Source of the DNA: CAZIWJ01 sp964542855 | GTDB taxonomy: Bacteria > Bacteroidota > Bacteroidia > Cytophagales > Cyclobacteriaceae | DNA: 12,546 nucleotides | Assembly (NCBI GenBank): GCA_964542855.1 | Contig: CAZIWJ010000092.1 | Span: 1-12,546 of the forward strand | Direction of reading: 5' to 3' | Part shown: positions 1 through 7,394 of the stretch, piece after piece | Layout of the letters: each line of letters opens with the position of its first letter | Numbering within the stretch: the first letter of the stretch is position 1 | Notes under the pieces: model-generated | What the model was told of the DNA's origin: nothing | The model's input: the letters and a program-made list of their open reading frames with translations, nothing else | Databases searched by the model: none | Position numbers and translations under genes: made by a program

Positions 1-254
1 TGGAGAGGTTGAATGTCCGACTTAGCCAGTTACTGCACGGTGAACACGAAAAACTAACCGACGATTACCTTACATCGCTTTACGGTTACGAAAAATTGTT
101 GCGCTACGAAGATGTTACGAACGGGCAACAATTTAACGGTAAAATTACAGGTGTAAGTCAGGAGGGAAAACTGATTATAAAACATTGCCATACACAGGAA
201 ATGTACTGTTTTGGCTTCAAAGAAGTGCGGTTTACAGGCTTTAAAGTGCAATAA
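1..254 (+). CDS. birA: Biotin--[acetyl-CoA-carboxylase] ligase, C-terminal fragment
   Basis: This is the last 84 codons of a gene that begins before the window. The frame is open to the left edge (first whole codon at position 3), so the TTG at 9 is almost certainly internal. The visible part ends in a small beta-barrel-like segment with the pattern typical of the C-terminal domain of biotin-protein ligases: an aromatic/basic stretch (LYGYEKLLRY), then FNGKITGV, EGKLIIK and a terminal GFKEVRF. The family activates biotin with ATP and transfers it to the biotin carrier protein of acetyl-CoA carboxylase in the cytoplasm. The catalytic domain and any N-terminal DNA-binding domain lie outside the window, so repressor activity cannot be judged. 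The call rests on recognition of the C-terminal pattern only. Confidence 0.75.
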   Translation, partial: ERLNVRLSQLLHGEHEKLTDDYLTSLYGYEKLLRYEDVTNGQQFNGKITGVSQEGKLIIKHCHTQEMYCFGFKEVRFTGFKVQ

Positions 255-263
255 TGACTGTTT

Positions 264-295
264 TTTGATCTTATAATTTATTCGTTGTAGCTTTA
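264..295 (+). promoter_or_regulatory. Candidate promoter of ahcY, Bacteroidota type
   Basis: A TTTG at 264-267 is followed 20 bases later by TAGCTTTA at 288-295, one base from the Bacteroidota -7 consensus TAnnTTTG. Transcription would start near 302 and give a leader of about 28 bases. The -7 element lies inside a perfect inverted repeat, GTTGTA-gctt-TACAAC (284-299), which could be an operator or a weak hairpin ending birA transcripts. It has no following T-run. Confidence 0.45.
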
Positions 296-329
296 CAACT
301 GTTTTCTAACAAGAAATCTTTTTTAAAAT

Positions 330-1634
330 ATGATTGAAACCCGACCAAAGTACAAAGTAAAAGACATTGCATTAGCCGACTGGGGCCGAAAGGAAATTCG
401 ATTGGCCGAAGCTGAAATGCCCGGACTAATGGCACTTCGTGAAGAATATGGACCTTCACAGCCATTGAAAGGAGCTCGCATTGCCGGTTGTTTGCATATG
501 ACAATTCAAACTGCTGTACTAATCGAAACCCTTACTGCTCTGGGAGCAGAAGTTACCTGGTCATCTTGTAACATTTTCTCTACCCAGGACCACGCAGCAG
601 CAGCTATCGCCCAATCTGGCGTTTCTGTTTATGCCTGGAAAGGTATGACTGAAGAGGAGTTCAACTGGTGTATCGAGCAAACACTTTTCTTCGGAGATGA
701 TAACCAGCCGCTTAACCTGATCCTTGATGATGGTGGTGACCTTACCAATATGGTACTGGACAACTACCCTGAAATGGTTAAAGACATCAAAGGACTTTCG
801 GAAGAAACCACTACAGGAGTACACCGCCTGTACGAGCGGGTAAAGAAAGACACTTTACCGCTGCCAGCCATTAACGTTAACGACTCAGTAACCAAGTCTA
901 AATTCGATAACAAGTACGGATGCCGTGAATCACTGGTAGATGCTATTCGACGGGCTACCGACGTGATGCTGGCAGGAAAAACTGCTATCGTTGCCGGTTA
1001 CGGTGACGTGGGTAAAGGTTCTGTTCAGTCGCTGCACGGGGCCGGAGTTCGCGTAATGGTGTCTGAAGTTGATCCTATTTGTGCCCTGCAGGCCGCTATA
1101 GACGGATTTGAAGTAATACCCATGAAAGAAGGCATTAAGCGTGCCGACATCGTGGTAACCGCTACTGGTAACAAGGATATTGTTACAGAGGAGCACTTCA
1201 AAATTATGCGCGATAAAACTATTGTTTGTAACATTGGGCACTTCGATAATGAGATTGGAGTTGCCTGGTTGAATGATAACTGTGAGCGGGATACCATTAA
1301 GCCACAGGTTGACCTGTATACACTGGATGACGGAAAAGAAATCATCCTGCTTTCCGAAGGAAGGCTGGTTAACCTGGGTAACGCCATGGGTCACCCTTCA
1401 TTCGTAATGTCCAGTTCATTTACTAACCAGGTGCTGGCTCAGCTTGAGCTGTGGAACAATACCGACAAGTACGACAACGCAGTTTACATGCTGCCTAAGC
1501 ACCTCGACGAGAAGGTTGCCGAACTGCACCTCAAGAAGTTAGGGATTCAACTGGATGAACTTTCTGCTGAACAGGCCGAATACATCGGGGTTAACCCGGA
1601 AGGCCCTTACAAGCCAGAGTACTACCGATACTAA
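330..1634 (+). CDS. ahcY: Adenosylhomocysteinase (S-adenosyl-L-homocysteine hydrolase)
   Basis: The enzyme hydrolyses S-adenosylhomocysteine to adenosine and homocysteine, relieving product inhibition of methyltransferases and feeding the methyl cycle; it is cytosolic and uses bound NAD. The 434 residues cover the whole family length. Catalytic residues, placed by comparison with the human enzyme, are present: His56 in CLHMT, Asp134 in ILDDGGD, Glu159 in SEETTTG, and Lys189, Asp193 and Cys198 in the TKSKFDNKYGC block. The Rossmann motif GYGDVGKG is at about 223-230. The C-terminal KPEYYRY supplies the lysine and tyrosine that reach into the partner subunit's NAD site. The length is close to the 432-residue human form, so it lacks the roughly 40-residue insert of many bacterial homologues. 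The ATG at 330 has an A/T-rich leader (TTTTTTAAAAT) and no Shine-Dalgarno. It is monocistronic, with its own promoter and a strong terminator. Confidence 0.97.
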   Translation: MIETRPKYKVKDIALADWGRKEIRLAEAEMPGLMALREEYGPSQPLKGARIAGCLHMTIQTAVLIETLTALGAEVTWSSCNIFSTQDHAAAAIAQSGVSVYAWKGMTEEEFNWCIEQTLFFGDDNQPLNLILDDGGDLTNMVLDNYPEMVKDIKGLSEETTTGVHRLYERVKKDTLPLPAINVNDSVTKSKFDNKYGCRESLVDAIRRATDVMLAGKTAIVAGYGDVGKGSVQSLHGAGVRVMVSEVDPICALQAAIDGFEVIPMKEGIKRADIVVTATGNKDIVTEEHFKIMRDKTIVCNIGHFDNEIGVAWLNDNCERDTIKPQVDLYTLDDGKEIILLSEGRLVNLGNAMGHPSFVMSSSFTNQVLAQLELWNNTDKYDNAVYMLPKHLDEKVAELHLKKLGIQLDELSAEQAEYIGVNPEGPYKPEYYRY

Positions 1635-1674
1635 TCGTATCCTGGAGTTATATCCGGTTATTACAGTACAAATT

Positions 1675-1703
1675 AAGACGCCAGCGAACCTGGCGTCTTT
1701 TTT
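1675..1703 (+). terminator. Rho-independent terminator of ahcY
   Basis: A perfect 8-bp stem, GACGCCAG (1677-1684) with CTGGCGTC (1690-1697), closes a 5-base loop (CGAAC) and is followed by six T's (1698-1703). Two A's before the stem can pair with the first T's. It lies 40 bases after the ahcY stop. On the minus strand the stem is followed by TTAATTTG, so it may also stop the converging ABC transporter transcript, less efficiently. Confidence 0.92.
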
Positions 1704-1728
1704 AGTTTAAAGCTACCCCTTTAAATAA

Positions 1729-3552
1729 TTACAAGCTTTGTATTTCGGTCATCTTTCGATAAAGCCCTTCTTGTTCCAGCAGGTCGTAATGGGTTCCACG
1801 TTGCAGAATTCGTCCGTTTTGAATCACCAGGATTACGTCGGCATGCTGAATGGTACTCAAGCGGTGGGCAATCACGAGGCTGGTTCTGTTTTTCATGAGC
1901 TGGGCAAGTGCCTCCTGCACCAGGTGTTCAGACTCAGAATCCAGGGCTGATGTCGCTTCATCTAAAATAAGAATGGGAGGATTTTTCAACACGGCGCGGG
2001 CAATACTCATGCGCTGTCGTTGACCGCCGGAAAGCTTCATTCCCCTCTCGCCAATATTGGTATCGTACCCATGAGGTAACTCTTCAATAAAATTACTCGC
2101 ATTGGCAATTTCTGCCGCTTTTTTAACCTGGTTAAGAGATGCCTCCGGCATACCGAAGGCAATGTTGTTAAAAACAGTATCATTGAACAGAATAGACTCC
2201 TGGGTTACAATTCCCATTTGCCTTCTTAAATCGGTAATTTTATATTCAGCTAGCGGTTGTCCGTCCAGTAGAATTGTTCCCCGGGTGGGTTCATAAAAAC
2301 GGGGCAGCAAGTCGGCAAGGGTAGATTTTCCGCTACCCGAGGGCCCTACCAGGGCTACACTTTGCCCTTTTTTCAATGAAAAACTGATATCGTGAAGTAC
2401 CTCTTCTTCATCATAGGAAAAACTGACCGACTCAAACCTGATTTCACTGGTAAAAGTTTTCAGTTCAACTGCGTCGGGGGTATCTTTCACTGCTGGCGTG
2501 GTATCGAGTGTATGGAAAATTCTTTCACCTGCTGCCAGGCCCCGTTGTATATTGCTGATTGCATTACTGATTTGCTTGGCAGGGGTTAAAATTTGGGAAA
2601 AGATAATCAGGTAGGCGATAAATTCACTGGCCTCGAGGGATGAATCATTGTTTAAGACCAGTGATCCGCCGTATAACAAAATGCCGGCAACTGCCATTAC
2701 CCCAAGGGTTTCCGAAGCCGGGGAGGCCAGTTCCTGCCTCCGGGCCATACTAATGAGGATATTACGGTACCGGTTCGATTCCCGGCTAAATGTTTTGTTA
2801 ACGTAACCTTCTGCATTAAAAGCCTTTACAATTCTTATTCCTCCAAGCACTTCATCGAGAATATTAACCATACTACCCAACGAATCCTGGCTGAGCCGGG
2901 CTTTCTTTTTCAGCCGCTTGGTAATTTCCGAAATAATTCCCCCGGCTACGGGCATAAAAAAAATGGTGAACACGGTAAGTTGAGCCGACATAATGAAAAG
3001 CACCGCAAAGTAACCGATAATGGCCAGGGGTTCTTTAAACAATACTTTAATGGAGTTGATGATGGTTCGCTCCACTTCCTGAACATCATTGGTAATCCGT
3101 GACATCACATCGCCCTTCCGGGAAGCAGTAAAGTGCCCAAGATGCAAAGAGGTTACATGATCGAACAACGTATTCCGTAGCCGGCTTACTACACCGGCCC
3201 GTACCACTGCCATGGTTATTCCCGCCAGGTAACGGAAAACATTGGTAAGCAAAACAGAAGCAATAATAAGTGCAGCTACAAATAACAGGGCTCCCATTTT
3301 TCCTCTTGATTCAATTATCTGGTAGAAGTAAAAGTAAAATACCTGCTTAACGTAATCTACACTCAGGCTAAATTCCGGAAAAGCAGTTATTGGCTGTCGG
3401 TCAACCTGCTCGAAAAGAACATCGAATAAAGGAATGAGCATCGTAAAATTTACCAGGCCGAAAAGGGTAGCCAGTATGAGGAACAGCATATACCGGGGAA
3501 AAAGCTTATAATAAGGTTTGGCAAATCGTAATATTCTTAAATATGTATCCAT
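1729..3552 (-). CDS. MsbA-type ABC exporter half-transporter (fused membrane and ATPase domains)
   Basis: The 607-residue protein has the half-transporter length and order: a type I exporter membrane domain (hydrophobic segments at about 20-45, 86-106, 168-188, 190-208, 281-300 and 308-324), then an ATPase domain. The latter shows an A-loop tyrosine in SFSY (about 380), Walker A GPSGSGKST at 403-411, Q-loop Gln451, signature LSGGQ at 507-511, Walker B ILILDE ending at Glu532, a D-loop SALD and the switch His563. All catalytic residues are intact, so it should be an active homodimeric exporter in the inner membrane. Closest in style to lipid A flippase MsbA and to multidrug exporters; the substrate cannot be read from sequence, so no symbol is given. 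The ATG at 3552 follows a TACCTTTG promoter element and it diverges from the micro-ORF operon. There is no adjacent lipid A gene to strengthen the MsbA role. Confidence 0.93.
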   Translation of the reverse strand: MDTYLRILRFAKPYYKLFPRYMLFLILATLFGLVNFTMLIPLFDVLFEQVDRQPITAFPEFSLSVDYVKQVFYFYFYQIIESRGKMGALLFVAALIIASVLLTNVFRYLAGITMAVVRAGVVSRLRNTLFDHVTSLHLGHFTASRKGDVMSRITNDVQEVERTIINSIKVLFKEPLAIIGYFAVLFIMSAQLTVFTIFFMPVAGGIISEITKRLKKKARLSQDSLGSMVNILDEVLGGIRIVKAFNAEGYVNKTFSRESNRYRNILISMARRQELASPASETLGVMAVAGILLYGGSLVLNNDSSLEASEFIAYLIIFSQILTPAKQISNAISNIQRGLAAGERIFHTLDTTPAVKDTPDAVELKTFTSEIRFESVSFSYDEEEVLHDISFSLKKGQSVALVGPSGSGKSTLADLLPRFYEPTRGTILLDGQPLAEYKITDLRRQMGIVTQESILFNDTVFNNIAFGMPEASLNQVKKAAEIANASNFIEELPHGYDTNIGERGMKLSGGQRQRMSIARAVLKNPPILILDEATSALDSESEHLVQEALAQLMKNRTSLVIAHRLSTIQHADVILVIQNGRILQRGTHYDLLEQEGLYRKMTEIQSL

Positions 3553-3583
3553 GCAATGGTTGTTCTTCCTAACCCTTTACGGG

Positions 3584-3591
3584 CAAAGGTA
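3584..3591 (-). promoter_or_regulatory. Candidate -7 element for the ABC exporter gene
   Basis: On the minus strand the sequence reads TACCTTTG, an exact match to the Bacteroidota -7 consensus TAnnTTTG, 31 bases before the ATG at 3552. A clear TTTG upstream element at the usual 19-20 base spacing is missing; a T-rich TTTTTC lies about 23 bases upstream. The 5' leader would be about 25 bases. Confidence 0.45.
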
Positions 3592-3630
3592 AGATTAGTG
3601 ATGAATCTCATAGAGAAAAATGACCTCAAA

Positions 3631-3658
3631 TTGAACCCCTTGGCTTATATTAGCATTG
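3631..3658 (+). promoter_or_regulatory. Candidate promoter for the micro-protein/esterase block
   Basis: TTG at 3631-3633 and TAGCATTG at 3651-3658 are 17 bases apart, within the TTG-N17-23-TAnnTTTG range described for Flavobacterium. The second element has one mismatch (A for the first T of TTTG). It would start a transcript near 3665, 30 bases before the first micro-ORF, and is divergent from the exporter promoter. Confidence 0.35.
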
Positions 3659-3694
3659 TAAAATTAAAGTAATATTAATCTTAACAACCTGAAC

Positions 3695-3856
3695 ATGTTT
3701 GGTTTTGATGCATACGGAACTACTGGATTAGAAGTATTCACCTGGGTTGTGGCTGTGTTAGCCGCAGTAGGTGCCGGAGTTTCTTTTAACCACTTTCTGA
3801 AAGTTAACGAAACTGACAAAGAAGAAGCTCGTATTGAGGCAGAAGAAAATGATTAA
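3695..3856 (+). CDS. Small single-helix membrane protein, 53 residues, unrecognised
   Basis: An ATG-started ORF of 53 codons ends with TAA. The product begins with a short Gly/aromatic segment (MFGFDAYGTTG). One hydrophobic helix follows at about residues 14-31 (VFTWVVAVLAAVGAGVSF), then a charged, acidic C-terminal tail rich in Glu and Lys that ends EEND. This is a plausible single-pass inner-membrane micro-protein. The first basic residue comes just after the helix (FLKV), weakly suggesting a cytoplasmic tail. Reasons to think it real are an upstream promoter candidate at a sensible distance, amphipathic composition and a second small membrane ORF 50 bases downstream. I do not recognise a family. 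It might be a small subunit or regulator of a membrane complex, but no sequence evidence names a partner. Confidence 0.62.
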   Translation: MFGFDAYGTTGLEVFTWVVAVLAAVGAGVSFNHFLKVNETDKEEARIEAEEND

Positions 3857-3906
3857 CAATTAAGCCACAATATTATTGTAGTTGACTTCAATCGCTTGGT
3901 GCAATC

Positions 3907-4029
3907 ATGAAAAAACTTTTTGACCTGATACTGGACAGCCCTGTTAATATTTTACTCACCGTAATTCTAATTACAGCAATTGTACTAATCATAGCTACTG
4001 GTGTTTTCGTGCCTCCCAACATCAAATAG
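3907..4029 (+). CDS. Very small membrane protein, 40 residues, unrecognised
   Basis: A 40-codon ORF starts at ATG 3907 and stops at TAG. The product has a basic start (MKKLFDLILDSP). A single strongly hydrophobic helix follows at about residues 14-34, dominated by Ile, Leu, Val and Thr, and then a short FVPPNIK tail. The N-terminal lysines predict an N-inside orientation, perhaps opposite to the 53-residue protein just upstream. It is not a typical cleavable signal peptide, because no small-residue cleavage site follows the helix. The 50-base gap to the upstream ORF holds a 13-base inverted repeat (3867-3879); 70 bases separate its stop from the esterase start. It could be a genuine micro-protein or a chance hydrophobic ORF. 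Pairing with the preceding ORF favours the former. No family recognised. Confidence 0.5.
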   Translation: MKKLFDLILDSPVNILLTVILITAIVLIIATGVFVPPNIK

Positions 4030-4099
4030 TATTTCGGGAATTTTCTTTATTTATCGGGTAAATTGGGTATAATTGTCTGGTACAACAACTATATCACCC

Positions 4100-5839
4100 A
4101 TGATTAAACATATATTACCCTTTTTGTTCCTGAGCCCACTGCTGTTTCAGTTTTGTAATTCACCGGGCAACACAGGTGATGCCGGGCCCGCTCCTTCCTT
4201 TACGATTGAATACCCTGAAAACCTGGAAGACTCCGTACTCGACGGCCGGTTAATGCTCATGCTCTCAACCGATGATTCGCAGGAACCTCGCTTCCAGATA
4301 TCAGATGGCCCCGACACCCAGTTGCTTTTTGGTATGGATGTAGAAAACTGGGAGCCCGGAACCTCTCTGGAAGTGCCGGCCGATGCATTCGGCTACCCGA
4401 TCCAGTCGCTTGCTGCCGTTCCCGAAAAAGAATATAACGTACAAATCCTCTTTCATAAATATTCCACCTTCAATCTCAGTACCGGGCATACGGTAAAACT
4501 ACCGATGGACCAGGGAGAAGGCCAACAGTGGAATCGTTCTCCCAAAAACCTCATCAGCACTCCCCGCAAAGTAAATATCAACAACGGAGGCTCTTATAAT
4601 TTTTCTTTCGACCAGGAAATTCCTCCTATCGAGCCTCCCAAGGATACCCGGTACATTAAGCATATTAAAATACAAAGTAAAATGCTTACCGAGTTCTGGG
4701 GTAGGCCCATGTACCTGGGAGCAGCGGTGTTGGTACCGCATGGCATCGATGAGCACCCGGAAGCCCGCTACCCCCTCATGGTATTTCACGGCCATTACCC
4801 AAAAACTTTCGGAGGATTCCGTACCGAACCGCCTAATCCTGATCTGAAACCTGATTTTAGTGAAAGGTTCGGGGTAGAGGGTTACAATAAAATTCAGCAA
4901 CAGGAAGCCTACGACCTGTACCAGCAATGGACAAGCGATGATTTCCCTCGTTTTATCGCTATTGAAATTCAGCATCAGAACCCCTATTACGATGATTCCT
5001 ACGCAGTAAACTCCGCTAACCTGGGCCCCTACGGCGATGCCATTACTTATGAACTGATTCCCTACATAGAAGAACAATTCCAGGGAATTGGCGAAGGATG
5101 GGCAAGATATTTATACGGCGGCTCTACCGGCGGGTGGGAAGCCCTGGCCGTTCAGGTGAAATACCCCGATGAATACAACGCCTGTTTTGCTGCCTGCCCC
5201 GACCCTATTGATTTCAATGCCTACACGGTTGTAGATATTTATAACGACGAAAACGCATACTTCCTGGAAAGCGAGTTTAAAAAAACTGAACGGCCCGGCA
5301 AGAGAGATTCACTGGGCCACGTTAGCAGTACGCTTCGTGAAATGAACATGCGCGAGCTGGCACTGGGAACCAATAGCCGCTCCGGGCAACAGTGGGACAT
5401 CTGGGAAGCGGTTTATTCTCCGCAGGGAGAAGATGGTTACCCCCAGCGAATCTGGGATAAGAAAACCGGTGAAATTAATAAAGAGGTAGCTGAGTACTGG
5501 CGCGAAAATTACGATATGCAACACATCCTGGAACGCGACTGGGAAACCCTGGGGCCCAAGCTCGAGGGTAAACTCCACATTTACTGCGGCGACATGGATA
5601 ATTATTACCTGAATAATGCAGTATTGCTCATGGAAGATTACCTGGAATCTACCACCGATCCGTATTACAACGGCGAAGTAGCCTACGGCGATCGGAAGGA
5701 GCATTGCTGGAACGGTGACCCTGAATTACCTAACCACATCTCGCGACTTCGCTACAATACCATGTATTTACCTAAAATTTTGAACAGAATTGAAGAGTCG
5801 GCCCCGGAAGGTGCTGATTTGAGCAGTTGGCGTTATTAA
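4100..5839 (+). CDS. Alpha/beta-hydrolase-fold esterase, probable exported lipoprotein
   Basis: The 579-residue protein starts with MIKH, a hydrophobic stretch and a cysteine at residue 19 (LLFQFCNS), which looks like a lipoprotein signal. The residue before Cys is Phe, so the lipobox is imperfect. An N-terminal beta-rich domain of about 180 residues precedes a catalytic domain of the enterochelin-esterase/esterase D type (putative esterase family). The nucleophile elbow GGSTGGW places Ser342. A late GDMDN supplies a candidate acid (Asp498 or Asp500), and EHCW gives His535. HGHYP near 230 resembles the usual oxyanion-loop region. It should hydrolyse an ester or amide outside the cytoplasm; the substrate is unknown. 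The ATG at 4100 is preferred over the in-frame TTG at 4073 because it puts the signal peptide at the true N-terminus. The stop TAA overlaps the next start (TAATG), indicating translational coupling to the decarboxylase. Confidence 0.85.
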   Translation: MIKHILPFLFLSPLLFQFCNSPGNTGDAGPAPSFTIEYPENLEDSVLDGRLMLMLSTDDSQEPRFQISDGPDTQLLFGMDVENWEPGTSLEVPADAFGYPIQSLAAVPEKEYNVQILFHKYSTFNLSTGHTVKLPMDQGEGQQWNRSPKNLISTPRKVNINNGGSYNFSFDQEIPPIEPPKDTRYIKHIKIQSKMLTEFWGRPMYLGAAVLVPHGIDEHPEARYPLMVFHGHYPKTFGGFRTEPPNPDLKPDFSERFGVEGYNKIQQQEAYDLYQQWTSDDFPRFIAIEIQHQNPYYDDSYAVNSANLGPYGDAITYELIPYIEEQFQGIGEGWARYLYGGSTGGWEALAVQVKYPDEYNACFAACPDPIDFNAYTVVDIYNDENAYFLESEFKKTERPGKRDSLGHVSSTLREMNMRELALGTNSRSGQQWDIWEAVYSPQGEDGYPQRIWDKKTGEINKEVAEYWRENYDMQHILERDWETLGPKLEGKLHIYCGDMDNYYLNNAVLLMEDYLESTTDPYYNGEVAYGDRKEHCWNGDPELPNHISRLRYNTMYLPKILNRIEESAPEGADLSSWRY

Positions 5840-7242
5840 TGATCAAACCACACACGCTTAATGACCTGGAAAACCTGTTCAGGATATTAAAAAAACACGA
5901 GGAAGATGTTTATTCTGCCCGGAAACCCGTGCTGAATTATTCATCTCCTCAAACCATAAAAAAACTGGTAGAAGGTGCCTGGAAAAATGAAGGCCAGCCT
6001 TTAAAGGAAATTCTTGCTGATTTTGAGCAACAGGTACTTCCTTATTGTAATTTTAATCCTCACCCTAATTACATGGCCTACATTACCGGCGGAGCCAACC
6101 CGGTAGGTGCCCTGGCTGAATATGCCAAAGGTTTCCTGAACCAGAACGGGCTAAAATGGAACTCCTCCCCGGTTAGCGTAGCCCTGGAAGAACTGGTATG
6201 CCAATGGGTAGGAAACTTTATTAATTACCCGCACAAACAGGGCATCATTACGTCGGGCGGGTCCATGAGCAACTACCTGGCACTCGATCTGGCACTCTCT
6301 AACCGGTTTCCCGAACGCAAAAAGAAAGGCATCTATGGCCAACACCCTTTTGTGGTATACGTTTCAGAACAGGGCCATTCCAGTATTGACCGGGCCATGG
6401 ATAAACTGGGGCTGGGAACAGATTTTCTAAGGAAAATCCCGGTAAACCGTAACTTTGAAATGATTCCCGGCTTACTGAATGAAGCCATGGAACGGGATGT
6501 AAACCTGGGTCTTAACCCATTGGCGGTTGTGGCTACCGTAGGAACCACAAACACGGGGGCTACCGACCCGGTGGGTTCTATTGCAGCAATTGCTAAGCAA
6601 TACCATACCTGGTTGCACGTAGACGGCGCCTATGGGGCACCTGCTGCTGCCCTGGATTACTTTCACGATACGGCCAGCGAATTACCGCAAGCCGATTCGC
6701 TGGCTGTTAACCCTCACAAGTGGCTGTATGTACCCTTTGAAGCCAGTATGGTATTGCTGAAAAATGAACCGGCAATAGATCCTGATTTACCCGACTATCT
6801 GCGCGACATGCAGGATGGCAGAAAAGATTTATCGACCCATACCATTGAGCTTTCAAAAGAATTTCGTTCGCTAAAAATCTGGATGACTCTGAAGTACTTT
6901 GGCAGGCAAGCCATGAAAGATGCCATTGCTCACGATATTACCATGACAGCCCTGCTTGCCGATAAACTTCAGCAGGAAACATCGTACAAAATTTTAGCCC
7001 CCCACCCCATGTCTGTGCTCTGTTTCCGGTATGAAAACCGGGCTTACTCTGCCCATCAACTGGAAGAATTTAACCAGAAGATTATTCAAACTACGGAGCA
7101 GGAAGGAAAAGTATTTTTAACCGGTACCCGTTTATACGGCAAAACAGCGTTGAGAATTTGCTTTATTAATTTGTTCAGGACAGAGGAGGATGTTATTTAC
7201 CTGGTTAATTATTTGAAGGAACTGGCACAACGTTCCTGGTAA
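5839..7242 (+). CDS. Group II PLP-dependent amino-acid decarboxylase (aromatic-L-amino-acid/glutamate decarboxylase type)
   Basis: The 467-residue cytosolic enzyme belongs to the fold-type I group II decarboxylases, which turn an L-amino acid into its amine and CO2. Visible landmarks are NFNPHPNYMAYITGG near the substrate entry, the TSGGSMSN phosphate-binding segment, His180 in SEQGHSS (stacks on the PLP ring), the TVGTTNTGATDP segment, Asp262 in HVDGAYG (binds the pyridine nitrogen) and the Schiff-base Lys294 in NPHKWL. Length matches DOPA, tyrosine and tryptophan decarboxylases of about 470-480 residues. The substrate cannot be fixed from these motifs; aromatic amino acids are most likely by overall resemblance. 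The ATG at 5839 shares one base with the esterase stop; an in-frame TTG at 5827 would extend further into the esterase and is less likely. A long inverted repeat follows the gene. Confidence 0.92.
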   Translation: MIKPHTLNDLENLFRILKKHEEDVYSARKPVLNYSSPQTIKKLVEGAWKNEGQPLKEILADFEQQVLPYCNFNPHPNYMAYITGGANPVGALAEYAKGFLNQNGLKWNSSPVSVALEELVCQWVGNFINYPHKQGIITSGGSMSNYLALDLALSNRFPERKKKGIYGQHPFVVYVSEQGHSSIDRAMDKLGLGTDFLRKIPVNRNFEMIPGLLNEAMERDVNLGLNPLAVVATVGTTNTGATDPVGSIAAIAKQYHTWLHVDGAYGAPAAALDYFHDTASELPQADSLAVNPHKWLYVPFEASMVLLKNEPAIDPDLPDYLRDMQDGRKDLSTHTIELSKEFRSLKIWMTLKYFGRQAMKDAIAHDITMTALLADKLQQETSYKILAPHPMSVLCFRYENRAYSAHQLEEFNQKIIQTTEQEGKVFLTGTRLYGKTALRICFINLFRTEEDVIYLVNYLKELAQRSW

Positions 7243-7301
7243 AAATTTACACGCCATCATACGCCTTTCGCCAACCCCACCCTAACCGTGCTGTACTACC
7301 T

Positions 7302-7357
7302 TTTAGCTGAAATTTTCACTTTCAGGGAACCCACTGCCTGAAAGTGAAATAGCTAAA
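7302..7357 (+). repeat. Long interrupted inverted repeat downstream of the decarboxylase; possible terminator
   Basis: TTTCACTTTCAGG (7314-7326) pairs perfectly with CCTGAAAGTGAAA (7337-7349) over 13 bp around a 10-base loop. Outside an asymmetric internal loop (5 bases against 1) a second 7-bp helix forms between TTTAGCT (7302-7308) and AGCTAAA (7351-7357). No clean T-run follows (TTTATAATAAG), so it is a weak terminator by rule. It may instead protect the 3' end of the mRNA or be a remnant element. The rest of the 7243-7496 spacer is A/T-rich; I see no small ORF in it. Confidence 0.6.
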
Positions 7358-7394
7358 TTTATAATAAGAATAATTTTTAAACTTAATTCAGTCC

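Noticed and set aside
9..254. An 81-residue gene starting at TTG 9
   Set aside because: The frame stays open to the left edge and the product looks like only the C-terminal domain of biotin-protein ligase, so it is the end of a longer gene.
930..1394. A 154-residue minus-strand ORF inside ahcY
   Set aside because: It lies wholly within an unmistakable AhcY coding region in another frame, with no recognisable domains; a shadow ORF.
4068..4075. TATAATTG as a separate promoter for the esterase
   Set aside because: It resembles TAnnTTTG with one mismatch, but no TTTG or TTG lies at the right spacing upstream, and the gene can be read from the micro-ORF promoter.
3553..4099. A riboswitch or structured RNA in the region between the exporter and the esterase
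   Set aside because: Only short A/T inverted repeats are visible, and most of the region is accounted for by two micro-ORFs and two candidate promoters.
4499..5077. A 192-residue minus-strand ORF opposite the esterase
   Set aside because: It is fully overlapped by the esterase, whose catalytic motifs fix the true frame, and it has no family features.
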